From: Rudaea sp. 3F27F6
GTDB lineage: Bacteria > Pseudomonadota > Gammaproteobacteria > Xanthomonadales > Rhodanobacteraceae
Direction: 5' to 3'
NCBI RefSeq assembly: GCF_005503555.1
Contig: NZ_SCNG01000002.1
Coordinates: 558,001-622,000 of the forward strand
Length of the DNA: 64,000 nt
In this document: in pieces, positions 19,536-27,140 of the stretch
Numbering within the stretch: the stretch's first letter is position 1
Layout: each line of letters opens with the position of its first letter
Translations under genes and position numbers: made by a program
The notes under the pieces: generated by a model
Told to the model about the DNA's origin: nothing
The model's database searches: none
Seen by the model: only the letters and a program-made list of their open reading frames with translations

Positions 19536-20240
19536 ATGCCCGCCATCGATCTTGTCGACACGCCGCCGCTGCTGGCCGCACACTGCCTCGCCTATGCGCG
19601 CAACGAAGAGCCGATTTTCGGCCCGCTCGACTTTTCTCTTGCGGCGGGGGAAGTCGTGCTGATTGAAGGCGACAACGGCAGCGGAAAAACTACGCTGCTC
19701 AAAGTGTTGTCCGGACTGCTCGAACCCACATCGGGCGAGGTGCTGCTCAACGGCGTGCACCTGACCTTGGCCAAGCTCTCGCATCAGGTCGCCCTGCTCG
19801 GCCATCTGGCCGGCATAAAAATGGAACTGTCCACCTTGCAGAATCTGCGCTTCGCGGTCGGCCTCGGCGGTATCCGTCCGGGCATCACGCCGCCGCTCGC
19901 GCTCGCCAGCGTCGGCCTCGCCGGCTACGAAGACCAACCCGTGCGCCTGCTTTCGGCCGGACAGAAGAAGCGCGTCGCGCTCGCGCGCCTGCTGCTCGTA
20001 CCGGCAGCGCTGTGGCTGCTCGACGAGCCCTACGCGAATCTCGACCGCGAAGGCATCGAACTCGTCAATCGCCTGCTCACGACACACGCGCAGCGCGGCG
20101 GCGCAGCTTTGATCACCTCGCACGGCGCCTACGCGTATACGTCGGGAACGCCGAGAAAGATCGCATTGAATCCGGGAACGGGGAATCGAGAGTCGGCGAT
20201 CGGACCGAAAAGCACTCCGACAAAGGACGCATCGGCATGA
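19536..20240 (+). CDS. ccmA: Heme exporter ATP-binding protein CcmA
   Basis: A 234-aa ABC ATPase that with CcmB and CcmC releases heme-loaded CcmE in cytochrome c maturation. Walker A is GDNGSGKTT, the signature is LLSAGQKKRVALARLLL, and Walker B is LWLLDEPYANLD. The last ~25 residues (ALNPGTGNRESAIGPKST...) are beyond the family end and are encoded by a GGGAACGGGGAATCG-type sequence resembling dispersed intergenic repeats. The stop overlaps ccmB by ATGA. Confidence 0.95.
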   Translation: MPAIDLVDTPPLLAAHCLAYARNEEPIFGPLDFSLAAGEVVLIEGDNGSGKTTLLKVLSGLLEPTSGEVLLNGVHLTLAKLSHQVALLGHLAGIKMELSTLQNLRFAVGLGGIRPGITPPLALASVGLAGYEDQPVRLLSAGQKKRVALARLLLVPAALWLLDEPYANLDREGIELVNRLLTTHAQRGGAALITSHGAYAYTSGTPRKIALNPGTGNRESAIGPKSTPTKDASA

Positions 20241-20920
20241 AGCCCGGCACCACTTCGGCAGCCTGCGCCGCCCTGCTCCGGCGCGATCTCGCGCTCATCT
20301 GGCGCCGGCGCGGCGACGCGCTCAATCCGCTGCTGTTCGCGGTCATCGTGGTCGCATTGTTTCCGTTCGCGCTCGGCCCCGAGGCGCAGGTGCTCGAACG
20401 CATTGCTGCGGGCACGATCTTCGTCGCCGTGCTGCTCGCCTCCCTGCTCTCACTCGACAATTTGTTCCGCAGCGATCTCGACGACGGCTCGCTCGAACAG
20501 CTCGTGCTGTCGCCGCATCCGCTGTCGTTGCTGCTCGCCTGCAAGATCGCGGTGCATTGGCTCACCACCGCGCTGCCGCTGATCGCGATCGCGCCATTGC
20601 TCTCGGTGTTCCTGCATTTGCCCGACACGGTCCTGCCCGTGCTGCTAGGCACGCTGGCACTGGCAACACCGCTGCTCAGCCTGATCGGCGCCATTTGCGT
20701 CGCGCTGACGGCCGGCATGCGCCGCTCTGGTATGCTCTTGACCCTTATCGTGCTGCCGCTGATCGTGCCCGTGCTGATCTTCGGTGCCGGTGCCTGCAAT
20801 GCGGCGCAGGCCGGTCTGCCTTACGGGGCTCCGCTGCTGTGGCTCGGCGCGTGGTTGACGCTCGCGCTCGTGCTCGCTCCGCTCGCGACCGCGGCCGCAC
20901 TGAAGATTTCGTTGACTTGA
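20237..20920 (+). CDS. ccmB: Heme exporter membrane protein CcmB
   Basis: A 227-aa protein with six hydrophobic segments, the membrane partner of CcmA. Family features include the N-terminal LLRRDLALIWRRRGDALNPLLF, the loop LDNLFRSDLDDGSLEQLVLSP, and the final helix LALVLAPLATAAALKISL. The ATG at 20237 overlaps the ccmA stop (ATGA), so translation is coupled. The longer open frame starting upstream is a shadow of ccmA. Confidence 0.95.
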   Translation: MKPGTTSAACAALLRRDLALIWRRRGDALNPLLFAVIVVALFPFALGPEAQVLERIAAGTIFVAVLLASLLSLDNLFRSDLDDGSLEQLVLSPHPLSLLLACKIAVHWLTTALPLIAIAPLLSVFLHLPDTVLPVLLGTLALATPLLSLIGAICVALTAGMRRSGMLLTLIVLPLIVPVLIFGAGACNAAQAGLPYGAPLLWLGAWLTLALVLAPLATAAALKISLT

Positions 20921-20924
20921 GCCC

Positions 20925-21698
20925 ATGAACCCACTCGTTCTCTGGTTTCACAAACTCGGTTCGCCGCCGTACTTCTACCGGCTCGCGGGGCGCTTCCAGC
21001 CGTGGCTCTATGCGCTCGCGCTGATCACCGGCGCGGTCGGCCTCTACGGCGGTCTGTTTATCGCCCCGGCCGACTACCAGCAGGGCGACTCATTCCGCAT
21101 GATCTACGTGCACGTCCCGTGCGCGTGGATGAGCCTGTTCGTCTATGTCTTCATGGCTGCGAACGCCTTCGTCGCCCTGGTCTGGCGAATCAAATTGTCG
21201 GAGACGTTGGCGATGGCGAGCGCGCCGATCGGCGCCGCCTTCACCTTTATCACCCTCGTCACCGGTTCGCTCTGGGGCAAGCCGATGTGGGGCACGTGGT
21301 GGACCTGGGACGCACGTCTCACTTCCGAACTCGTGCTGTTGTTTCTCTATCTCGGCGTGATCGGTCTCTATCACGCGATCGAAGATACGCGCCAGGCCGC
21401 ACGCGCCGCCGCTTTTCTCGCCCTGATCGGCGTCGTCAATCTGCCGATCGTGCATTACTCGGTGGTGTGGTGGAACACGCTGCATCAGGCGCAGACGGTC
21501 AGCCTCATGGGCCAGTCGAAAATATCTTCGAGCATGCTCTGGCCGCTGCTGACCATGGCGTTCGCGACCCACGTCTACTTTTTCGCCAGCCTGCTTGCGC
21601 GTTCGCGCGCCGCGCTGCTCGCGCTCGAATCGGGCAAGGACTGGGTACGCGAAATCGCGCTGCGCGAGTCGGCGCAGGAGGCGCGTGCGCATGGCTGA
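20925..21698 (+). CDS. ccmC: Heme exporter protein CcmC
   Basis: A 257-aa inner-membrane protein with six transmembrane helices that loads heme onto CcmE. The tryptophan-rich heme-handling motif WGTWWTWDARLTSE is present, and histidines in YVHVPCAWM and LPIVHYSVVWWNTLHQ match the external heme ligands. It begins 4 nt after ccmB ends and overlaps ccmD by 8 nt. Confidence 0.97.
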   Translation: MNPLVLWFHKLGSPPYFYRLAGRFQPWLYALALITGAVGLYGGLFIAPADYQQGDSFRMIYVHVPCAWMSLFVYVFMAANAFVALVWRIKLSETLAMASAPIGAAFTFITLVTGSLWGKPMWGTWWTWDARLTSELVLLFLYLGVIGLYHAIEDTRQAARAAAFLALIGVVNLPIVHYSVVWWNTLHQAQTVSLMGQSKISSSMLWPLLTMAFATHVYFFASLLARSRAALLALESGKDWVREIALRESAQEARAHG

Positions 21699-21900
21699 GT
21701 TCTTCCATATGGGCGGCTACGGCGCCTACGTCTGGGCGGCTTATGCCGTATTCGCGATCGTCCTCGTCGCCGATGCGCTGACGCCGCTCTGGCAGCGCCG
21801 CCGCACGCTGCACGATATCGCCGCACGCCTGCGCCGCGAATCCACACGCGACGGCGCGCGCAAAAACCGAGCGCCGACGACGCAGGATCCAACCGCATGA
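21691..21900 (+). CDS. ccmD: Heme exporter protein CcmD
   Basis: A 69-aa small membrane protein that stabilises the CcmABC-CcmE complex. It has the typical start [19 protein letters not shown], one transmembrane helix and a basic tail ([16 protein letters not shown]). The ATG at 21691 overlaps the end of ccmC by 8 nt and its stop overlaps ccmE by ATGA. The tail is slightly long for the family. Confidence 0.92.
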   Translation: MAEFFHMGGYGAYVWAAYAVFAIVLVADALTPLWQRRRTLHDIAARLRRESTRDGARKNRAPTTQDPTA

Positions 21901-22346
21901 CCCCTACACGCAAACGCCGCCTTATCGCGGTCGCCCTGATTCTCGGCGCCGTCGGCATCGCCACCGCGCTGACCGTCACGGCGCTGAGCCAGAACATGAC
22001 CTATCTGTTCTCGCCGAGCGAAACGCTGGCCGGTCATGCCCCGCCCGGTGCGAGCTTCAAGCTCGGCGGCGTCGTGCTCGAACATTCAATCCAGCGCGAT
22101 CCGAATTCGCTCAAGGTGGACTTCGTCGTCACCGACCGCTTCAAGCAGGTACCGGTCGAATACACCGGCATCCTGCCCGACCTGTTCCGCGAGGGACAGA
22201 GCGTGATCGCGACCGGCAAGATGCAGGGCGACCGCTTCGTCGCACGCGAAGTGCTGGCCAAGCACGACGAGACCTACATGCCAAAAGAAGTCGCCGACGC
22301 GATCGCCAAGGCGAAGGCCACGCAGGGCACGCCGGCGCCGCGCTAA
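21897..22346 (+). CDS. ccmE: Cytochrome c-type biogenesis heme chaperone CcmE
   Basis: A 149-aa periplasmic heme chaperone anchored by one N-terminal helix (about 9-30). The OB-fold domain ends with the heme-attachment motif HDETYMP, with covalent-heme H123 and Y127. It overlaps ccmD by ATGA. The usual next genes ccmF, ccmG and ccmH are not in the window; an unrelated ATPase gene follows 48 bp downstream. Confidence 0.97.
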   Translation: MTPTRKRRLIAVALILGAVGIATALTVTALSQNMTYLFSPSETLAGHAPPGASFKLGGVVLEHSIQRDPNSLKVDFVVTDRFKQVPVEYTGILPDLFREGQSVIATGKMQGDRFVAREVLAKHDETYMPKEVADAIAKAKATQGTPAPR

Positions 22347-22394
22347 CGCGCCGAGACTACCGCGCCGGCCACACTCCGTCGCTTCCGTTGCGAT

Positions 22395-23117
22395 ATGGAA
22401 CGCATCCTTCGCCACATCGAATTGCTGCGCGACGGCGTTCCGGACTGGAACCAGTATCCGTTCAACATCCCCGCGGTCAAAAAGCTCAACAAAATCGAGT
22501 TCGATCCTGCGGTCACCTTTCTTATCGGCGAAAACGGCTCGGGAAAATCGACTCTGACCGAGGCGATCGCGATCAAGGCCGGCTTCAATCCCGAAGGCGG
22601 CACGAAGAGCTTCACCTCGTCGCTGCGCCCAAGCGAATCGGAACTGCACCGCCATTTGCGCATGGCGCGCGGCGTGCGTCGCGAAAAAGGCGGTTTCTTC
22701 CTGCGCGCCGAAACCATGTTCAACATTTCCACCGAAGCGGAAGACTACGCCGAATACGGCTGGGCCAAGCTGCACGAGAAGTCGCACGGCGAAGCGTTTC
22801 TCTGGGTGGTGACGAACCGTTTCCGCAGCGACGGACTGTTCATCCTCGACGAACCCGAAGCGGCATTGTCGCCCCAGCGCCAGCTCGTTCTTCTGCGCCA
22901 GATCCATCGGCTGGTGAAGAAGAACTGCCAGTTCATCGTCTCGACGCACTCACCGATCCTGATGGCCTATCCCGGCGCGAAGATCTTCGCGCTGGACGGC
23001 GACGGTGTCGCCGAGATCGACTACGAAAGTACCGAGCACTACTTGGTGACGCGCAGCTTCCTGCAGAATCCCGCGCGCATGCTTCGGCAGCTATTCGCCG
23101 AAGACGACGACGAATAG
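22395..23117 (+). CDS. AAA-family ATPase of the stand-alone SbcC/RecF-like type
   Basis: A 240-aa soluble ATPase with Walker A GENGSGKST (45-53), signature-like region YGWAKLHEKSHGEAFLWVV, Walker B LFILDEPEAALSPQRQ and an H-loop histidine in IVSTHSPIL. This pattern belongs to small ABC-like predicted ATPases of unknown role that resemble SMC/RecF heads without coiled coils. It sits after ccmE on the same strand, perhaps by read-through. No nuclease or TOPRIM partner follows, so a defence-system role has no support here. Confidence 0.8.
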   Translation: MERILRHIELLRDGVPDWNQYPFNIPAVKKLNKIEFDPAVTFLIGENGSGKSTLTEAIAIKAGFNPEGGTKSFTSSLRPSESELHRHLRMARGVRREKGGFFLRAETMFNISTEAEDYAEYGWAKLHEKSHGEAFLWVVTNRFRSDGLFILDEPEAALSPQRQLVLLRQIHRLVKKNCQFIVSTHSPILMAYPGAKIFALDGDGVAEIDYESTEHYLVTRSFLQNPARMLRQLFAEDDDE

Positions 23118-23175
23118 GTGCCGTGCGCTGAGCCCGATGCGCGAACAGCGCCGGACCGGCCCGACCGCAGCGGAT

Positions 23176-24132
23176 TCAGGAATCGCGGAAGCGATCGGTC
23201 GCACTGACCAGTTCGTGCGTAATGCCGGGCTCGAACGCCGAATGCCCGGCGTCGCCGACGATGCGCAGATCCGCTTCCGGCCATGCGCGATGCAGATCCC
23301 AGGCGCTACGCACCGGGCAGACCACGTCGTAGCGTCCCTGCACGATCACCGCCGGTATCTTTTTCAATTTGTGCGCATTGTATAAAAGCTGGTCGTCGCG
23401 CTCGAAGAAACCGCCATGCACGAAGTAGTGGCACTCGATGCGCGAAAAGGCGAGCGCGAACTGATCCGCGCCGGTCGAGCTGACGTAGTCGGGGCTCGGC
23501 GCGAGGTAGCTGGTCGAGCCTTCCCAAACCGACCAGGCCTTTGCCGCGGCGAGGCGCGTTTCCTGGTCGGCGCTGGTCAGGCGGCGATAGTAGGCGCTCA
23601 TCAAATCGTGGCGCTCGACCGGCGGAATCGGCTTGAGGTATTCCTCCCAGGCATCGGGATAAATCGCGTCGCAGCCGTTCTGATAGAACCATTCCAATTC
23701 CCAGCGCCGCAGCATGAAGATGCCGCGCAGCACGAGTTCGGTCACGCGCGCCGGGTGCGTTTCCGCATAGGCCAAGGCCAGGGTCGAGCCCCACGAGCCG
23801 CCGAATACCTGCCAGGTGCCGATGCCGAGATGCGCGCGCAACGTTTCGATGTCCTGGACCAGATGCCAGGTCGTGTTGTCGGTCAGCTCCGCATGCGGCG
23901 TCGAGCGGCCGCAGCCGCGCTGATCGAACAGTACGATGCGGTAGTGCGCGGGATCGAAAAAGCGCCGCGAATTCCGGTTGCAGCCCGCACCCGGGCCGCC
24001 ATGCAGGAACACAACCGGCTTGCCGTCGGGATTGCCGCACTGTTCGTAATAGATCGTGTGCAACGGCGACACCTGCAGCATGCCGGTGTCGTAGGGTTCG
24101 ATTTCGGGATAAAGCGTGCGGCGTTCGGTCAT
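23176..24132 (-). CDS. pip: Proline iminopeptidase
   Basis: A 318-aa cytosolic S33 peptidase that removes N-terminal proline. The oxyanion motif HGGPGAG is at 44-50 and the nucleophile elbow GGSWGS has S113. The acid is in VQGRYDVVCP and the histidine in GDAGHSAFEPG. The ATG at 24130-24132 begins MTERRTLYPEIEPYDTGML, the normal family start; the longer frame upstream is repeat sequence. It is preceded by a dispersed repeat. Confidence 0.95.
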   Translation of the reverse strand: MTERRTLYPEIEPYDTGMLQVSPLHTIYYEQCGNPDGKPVVFLHGGPGAGCNRNSRRFFDPAHYRIVLFDQRGCGRSTPHAELTDNTTWHLVQDIETLRAHLGIGTWQVFGGSWGSTLALAYAETHPARVTELVLRGIFMLRRWELEWFYQNGCDAIYPDAWEEYLKPIPPVERHDLMSAYYRRLTSADQETRLAAAKAWSVWEGSTSYLAPSPDYVSSTGADQFALAFSRIECHYFVHGGFFERDDQLLYNAHKLKKIPAVIVQGRYDVVCPVRSAWDLHRAWPEADLRIVGDAGHSAFEPGITHELVSATDRFRDS

Positions 24133-24149
24133 TGCGTTTTCTCTTTTTT

Positions 24150-24285
24150 CTTCTCCCACCGGGAGAAGTTGCTCGAAAGGCGTATGAGGGAAAAATCTGG
24201 CAGTCAATCTGCAACCACGAGGCCGGCAGCGTCCTTCCCTCTTCCGGCGCTGCCGCGCCACCTTCTCCCGACGGGAAAAGGAAAG
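24150..24285. repeat. Dispersed intergenic repeat, CTTCTCCC family, copy 1
   Basis: A left part (CTTCTCCCACCGGGAGAAG ... GCGTATGAGGGA) and an inverted right part (CCGGCGCTGCCGCGCCACC ... TTCTCCCGACGGGAAAAGG) face each other around a unique centre. A second, better-conserved copy occurs at 56852-56990. It fills the gap between pip and the FAD-linked dehydrogenase. Confidence 0.7.
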
Positions 24286-24290
24286 CAAGT

Positions 24291-25706
24291 TCAATCGAAC
24301 AACTTACCCGGGTTCATCAGCCCGTGCGGATCGAACACGCCGCGCACTGCGCGCATCAGCGCGATTTCCGCCGCGCTGCGCGTGCCGGACAAGTAGGCTT
24401 TCTTGACCAGACCGATGCCGTGCTCGGCGGAAATGCTGCCGCCATGCCGCGCCAGCACGTCGCTCAACAGTTTGGTCACGCGTTCGCACTGCGCGACGAA
24501 TTCCGCATCGGCGACGTCTGCGGGTTTCAATACATTGATATGCAGATTGCCGTCGCCGATGTGGCCGAACCAGACCACGTCGAAATGCGGATACTCGCGC
24601 GTCAGCAGCGCCGACATTTCGTCGAGAAAATCGGGCACGGCCGAAATGCGCACCGAGATATCGTTCTTGTACGGCTTGTGCGCGGCGAGGCTTTCGGTGA
24701 TGCCTTCGCGCAGGCGCCACAACGCGGCGGCCTGCGCCTCGCTCTGGCTCAACACGCCGTCGTTGACGAGGCCGTCGTTGAGGCACGATTCGAATACTTC
24801 GAGCGCCGCCTGCTGCTGCGACTCGTCGGCCGCATCGAACTCGGCGACGACGTAGTATTTCGCGATCTCCTCGAATGGTTTCTGCGCGCCGTGCGCGAGC
24901 ACATGATGCAGCGCGCGGTCGGTGAAGAATTCAAAAGCCGACAGCTTCAGGCGCGATCGGCAGGCGGCGAATACGCGCATCAGCGCGGCCATTTTGGGCA
25001 CCGCGAACAGCATCACCTGCGAGGCCGGTGGCGGATCGGTCAGGCGCAGAGTCGCCTCGACGACGAGGCCGAGCGTGCCCTCGGCGCCGATCACGAGCTG
25101 GCGCAGGTCGTAGCCGGAAGAGTTCTTGATCAGGCCGCGGTTGAGATCGAGCAGGTCGCCGTTCGCCGTCACCAACTTCAATCCGGCAATCCATTCGCGC
25201 GTATTGCCGTAGCGGATCACGCGGATGCCGCCCGCATTCGTCGCTATATTGCCGCCGATCGAGCAGGAGCCACGCGCGGCGAAGTCGACCGGGTAGATCA
25301 GGCCGTGCTCTGCCGCCGCCTTGTGCAAGGCTTCGAGGGCGATGCCGGGCTGCACGGTCAGGGTGCGGTCGACCGCGTTGAAGTCGAGCACGCGGTTCAT
25401 GCGCTCGAAGCTGACGACCAGTTCGCCGTTCGCCGCGACCGCGCCACCCGACAACCCGGTGCGTCCGCCCGACGGCACGAGAGCGATCCCATGCGTTGTC
25501 GCCCAGCGCGCGATCGCCTGCACTTCTTCCGTCGACGCCGGAAGCGCGATGGCGAGCGGCGCGGGAACCCAGCGCCGGGTCCAGTCGCGGCCGTAGTGTT
25601 CCAGGTCGGCCGGGTCGGTCAGCAGGCGCAGAGCGGGAATCGCAGCCCGCAATCCGCTGCAAAGTGCCTCCTTCGATCCCCGCGCGCCCTCACTACTCTG
25701 CGTCAT
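24291..25706 (-). CDS. FAD-linked 2-hydroxyacid dehydrogenase, probably D-2-hydroxyglutarate dehydrogenase
   Basis: A 471-aa flavoprotein of the GlcD/Dld type. The PCMH FAD-binding fold shows VPSGGRTGLSGGAVA, then GGNIATNAGGIRVIRYGNTREW and GAEGTLGLVVEATLRL. The C-terminal FAD-oxidase domain has FGHIGDGNLHINV and SAEHGIGLVKKAYL. It is divergent from serA across 122 bp. SerA-type dehydrogenases can turn 2-oxoglutarate into D-2-hydroxyglutarate, and in Pseudomonas a D-2-hydroxyglutarate dehydrogenase removes this by-product, so the pairing suggests that substrate. D-lactate or glycolate dehydrogenase is the alternative. Confidence 0.85.
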   Translation of the reverse strand: MTQSSEGARGSKEALCSGLRAAIPALRLLTDPADLEHYGRDWTRRWVPAPLAIALPASTEEVQAIARWATTHGIALVPSGGRTGLSGGAVAANGELVVSFERMNRVLDFNAVDRTLTVQPGIALEALHKAAAEHGLIYPVDFAARGSCSIGGNIATNAGGIRVIRYGNTREWIAGLKLVTANGDLLDLNRGLIKNSSGYDLRQLVIGAEGTLGLVVEATLRLTDPPPASQVMLFAVPKMAALMRVFAACRSRLKLSAFEFFTDRALHHVLAHGAQKPFEEIAKYYVVAEFDAADESQQQAALEVFESCLNDGLVNDGVLSQSEAQAAALWRLREGITESLAAHKPYKNDISVRISAVPDFLDEMSALLTREYPHFDVVWFGHIGDGNLHINVLKPADVADAEFVAQCERVTKLLSDVLARHGGSISAEHGIGLVKKAYLSGTRSAAEIALMRAVRGVFDPHGLMNPGKLFD

Positions 25707-25828
25707 GTCGTTTCCCGTGTTTCGACGCATTCTAGCAAGGGATACATCGGCGTGCCGCAGCGCAACACGAGTGAAAAATTTCTGGCATAGTTGCCGTTCC
25801 GCTTCACCCACTCCCCCGGCCGCGATCC

Positions 25829-27064
25829 ATGACCAAGACCTCGTTTCCCAAGCAAGACATCAAGGTGCTGTTGCTCGAAGGCGTCAGCCAGACGGCGCTC
25901 GATACGTTCAAGGCGGCGGGATACACGAACATCGAATTCCACAAGAAATCGATTTCGACGGAGGAACTGAAAAAATCGATCGCCAACGCGCATATCGTCG
26001 GCATCCGCTCGCGCACGAATCTGAGCGCAGACGTATTCGCCCAGGCGAAGAAACTGATCGCGGTCGGCTGTTTCTGCATCGGCACCAACCAGGTCGATAC
26101 CGACACCGCGGAAACGCTCGGCGTGCCTGTGTTCAACGCGCCGTACTCGAATACGCGCAGCGTGGCCGAACTGGTCCTGGCCGAAGCGATCCTTCTTGCG
26201 CGAGGCATCCCGCAGAAGAATGCCGAGTGCCATCGCGGCGGCTGGTCGAAGTCGGCGCTCGGCAGCGTCGAAGTGCGCGGCAAGACCCTCGGCGTGGTCG
26301 GCTACGGACATATCGGCACGCAGATCGGCGTGCTCGCCGAATCGCTCGGCATGCAGGTGATCTACCACGACATCGAAGCCAAGCTCACGCTCGGCAACGC
26401 GCGTGCGGCACACGGTCTCGACGATCTTCTCGCGCGCGCCGACGTCGTCACCCTGCACGTACCGGAAACCGCAGCGACGAAATGGATGATCGGCGCGAAG
26501 GAACTCGCGAAGATGAAGCCCGGCGCGCTGCTGATCAACGCCGCACGCGGCACCGTGGTCGACATCGACGCGCTCGCCGCGGCGCTCAAGTCCGGGCATA
26601 TCGGCGGTGCGGCGATCGACGTATTTCCGGTCGAACCCAAGGGCAATGACGACGAATTCGTCTCGCCGCTGCGCGGCATGGACAACGTGATCCTGACTCC
26701 GCACATCGGCGGCTCGACGCTCGAAGCGCAGGACAATATCGGCATCGAAGTCGCGGCCAAGCTCGTGCGCTACAGCGACAACGGCTCGACTCTGTCGGCA
26801 GTGAATTTCCCGGAAGTCTCGCTGCCCGAGCATCCGAAGAGCCAGCGCCTGCTGCACATCCATCGCAACACGCCCGGCATTCTCTCGCGCATCAACGAGA
26901 TCTTCTCGCGCGAGGACATCAACATCGATGCGCAGTATCTGCAGACCGACGCCAAGCTCGGCTATGTCGTGATCGATATCGGCGCGACGGCGGAAACCGC
27001 GGACAAACTGCGCGACGCGCTCGCCGCGATCCCAGGCACGTTGCGCGTGCGCGTGTTGTACTGA
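25829..27064 (+). CDS. serA: D-3-phosphoglycerate dehydrogenase SerA
   Basis: A 411-aa cytosolic enzyme, first step of serine synthesis. It has the NAD site VVGYGHIGTQIG, the catalytic region NAARGTVVDIDAL, IDVFPVEPKG, and the histidine in LTPHIGGST. The C-terminal ACT domain (HIHRNTPGILSRINEIFSREDINIDAQYL) suggests serine feedback control. The length equals E. coli SerA, the short form lacking the intervening domain. It is divergent from the FAD-linked dehydrogenase. Confidence 0.97.
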   Translation: MTKTSFPKQDIKVLLLEGVSQTALDTFKAAGYTNIEFHKKSISTEELKKSIANAHIVGIRSRTNLSADVFAQAKKLIAVGCFCIGTNQVDTDTAETLGVPVFNAPYSNTRSVAELVLAEAILLARGIPQKNAECHRGGWSKSALGSVEVRGKTLGVVGYGHIGTQIGVLAESLGMQVIYHDIEAKLTLGNARAAHGLDDLLARADVVTLHVPETAATKWMIGAKELAKMKPGALLINAARGTVVDIDALAAALKSGHIGGAAIDVFPVEPKGNDDEFVSPLRGMDNVILTPHIGGSTLEAQDNIGIEVAAKLVRYSDNGSTLSAVNFPEVSLPEHPKSQRLLHIHRNTPGILSRINEIFSREDINIDAQYLQTDAKLGYVVIDIGATAETADKLRDALAAIPGTLRVRVLY

Positions 27065-27096
27065 AACCCGCGCACGACGCAGAGCGTCCCCCTTAT

Positions 27097-27126
27097 CTCC
27101 GGCCCCGCAAAATCGCGGGGCCGGAG
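27097..27126. terminator. Bidirectional terminator between serA and the beta-helix protein gene
   Basis: A 12-bp perfect stem, CTCCGGCCCCGC with GCGGGGCCGGAG, encloses AAAATC. It lies 32 bp after the serA stop and 14 bp after the stop of the convergent gene, so it can serve both. Confidence 0.8.
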
Positions 27127-27140
27127 AGCCTTGCCCCGTC

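Noticed and set aside
22395-23117. Defence-system (Septu- or OLD-like) ATPase
   Set aside because: No nuclease, HNH or TOPRIM partner is fused or adjacent, and the surroundings are housekeeping genes.
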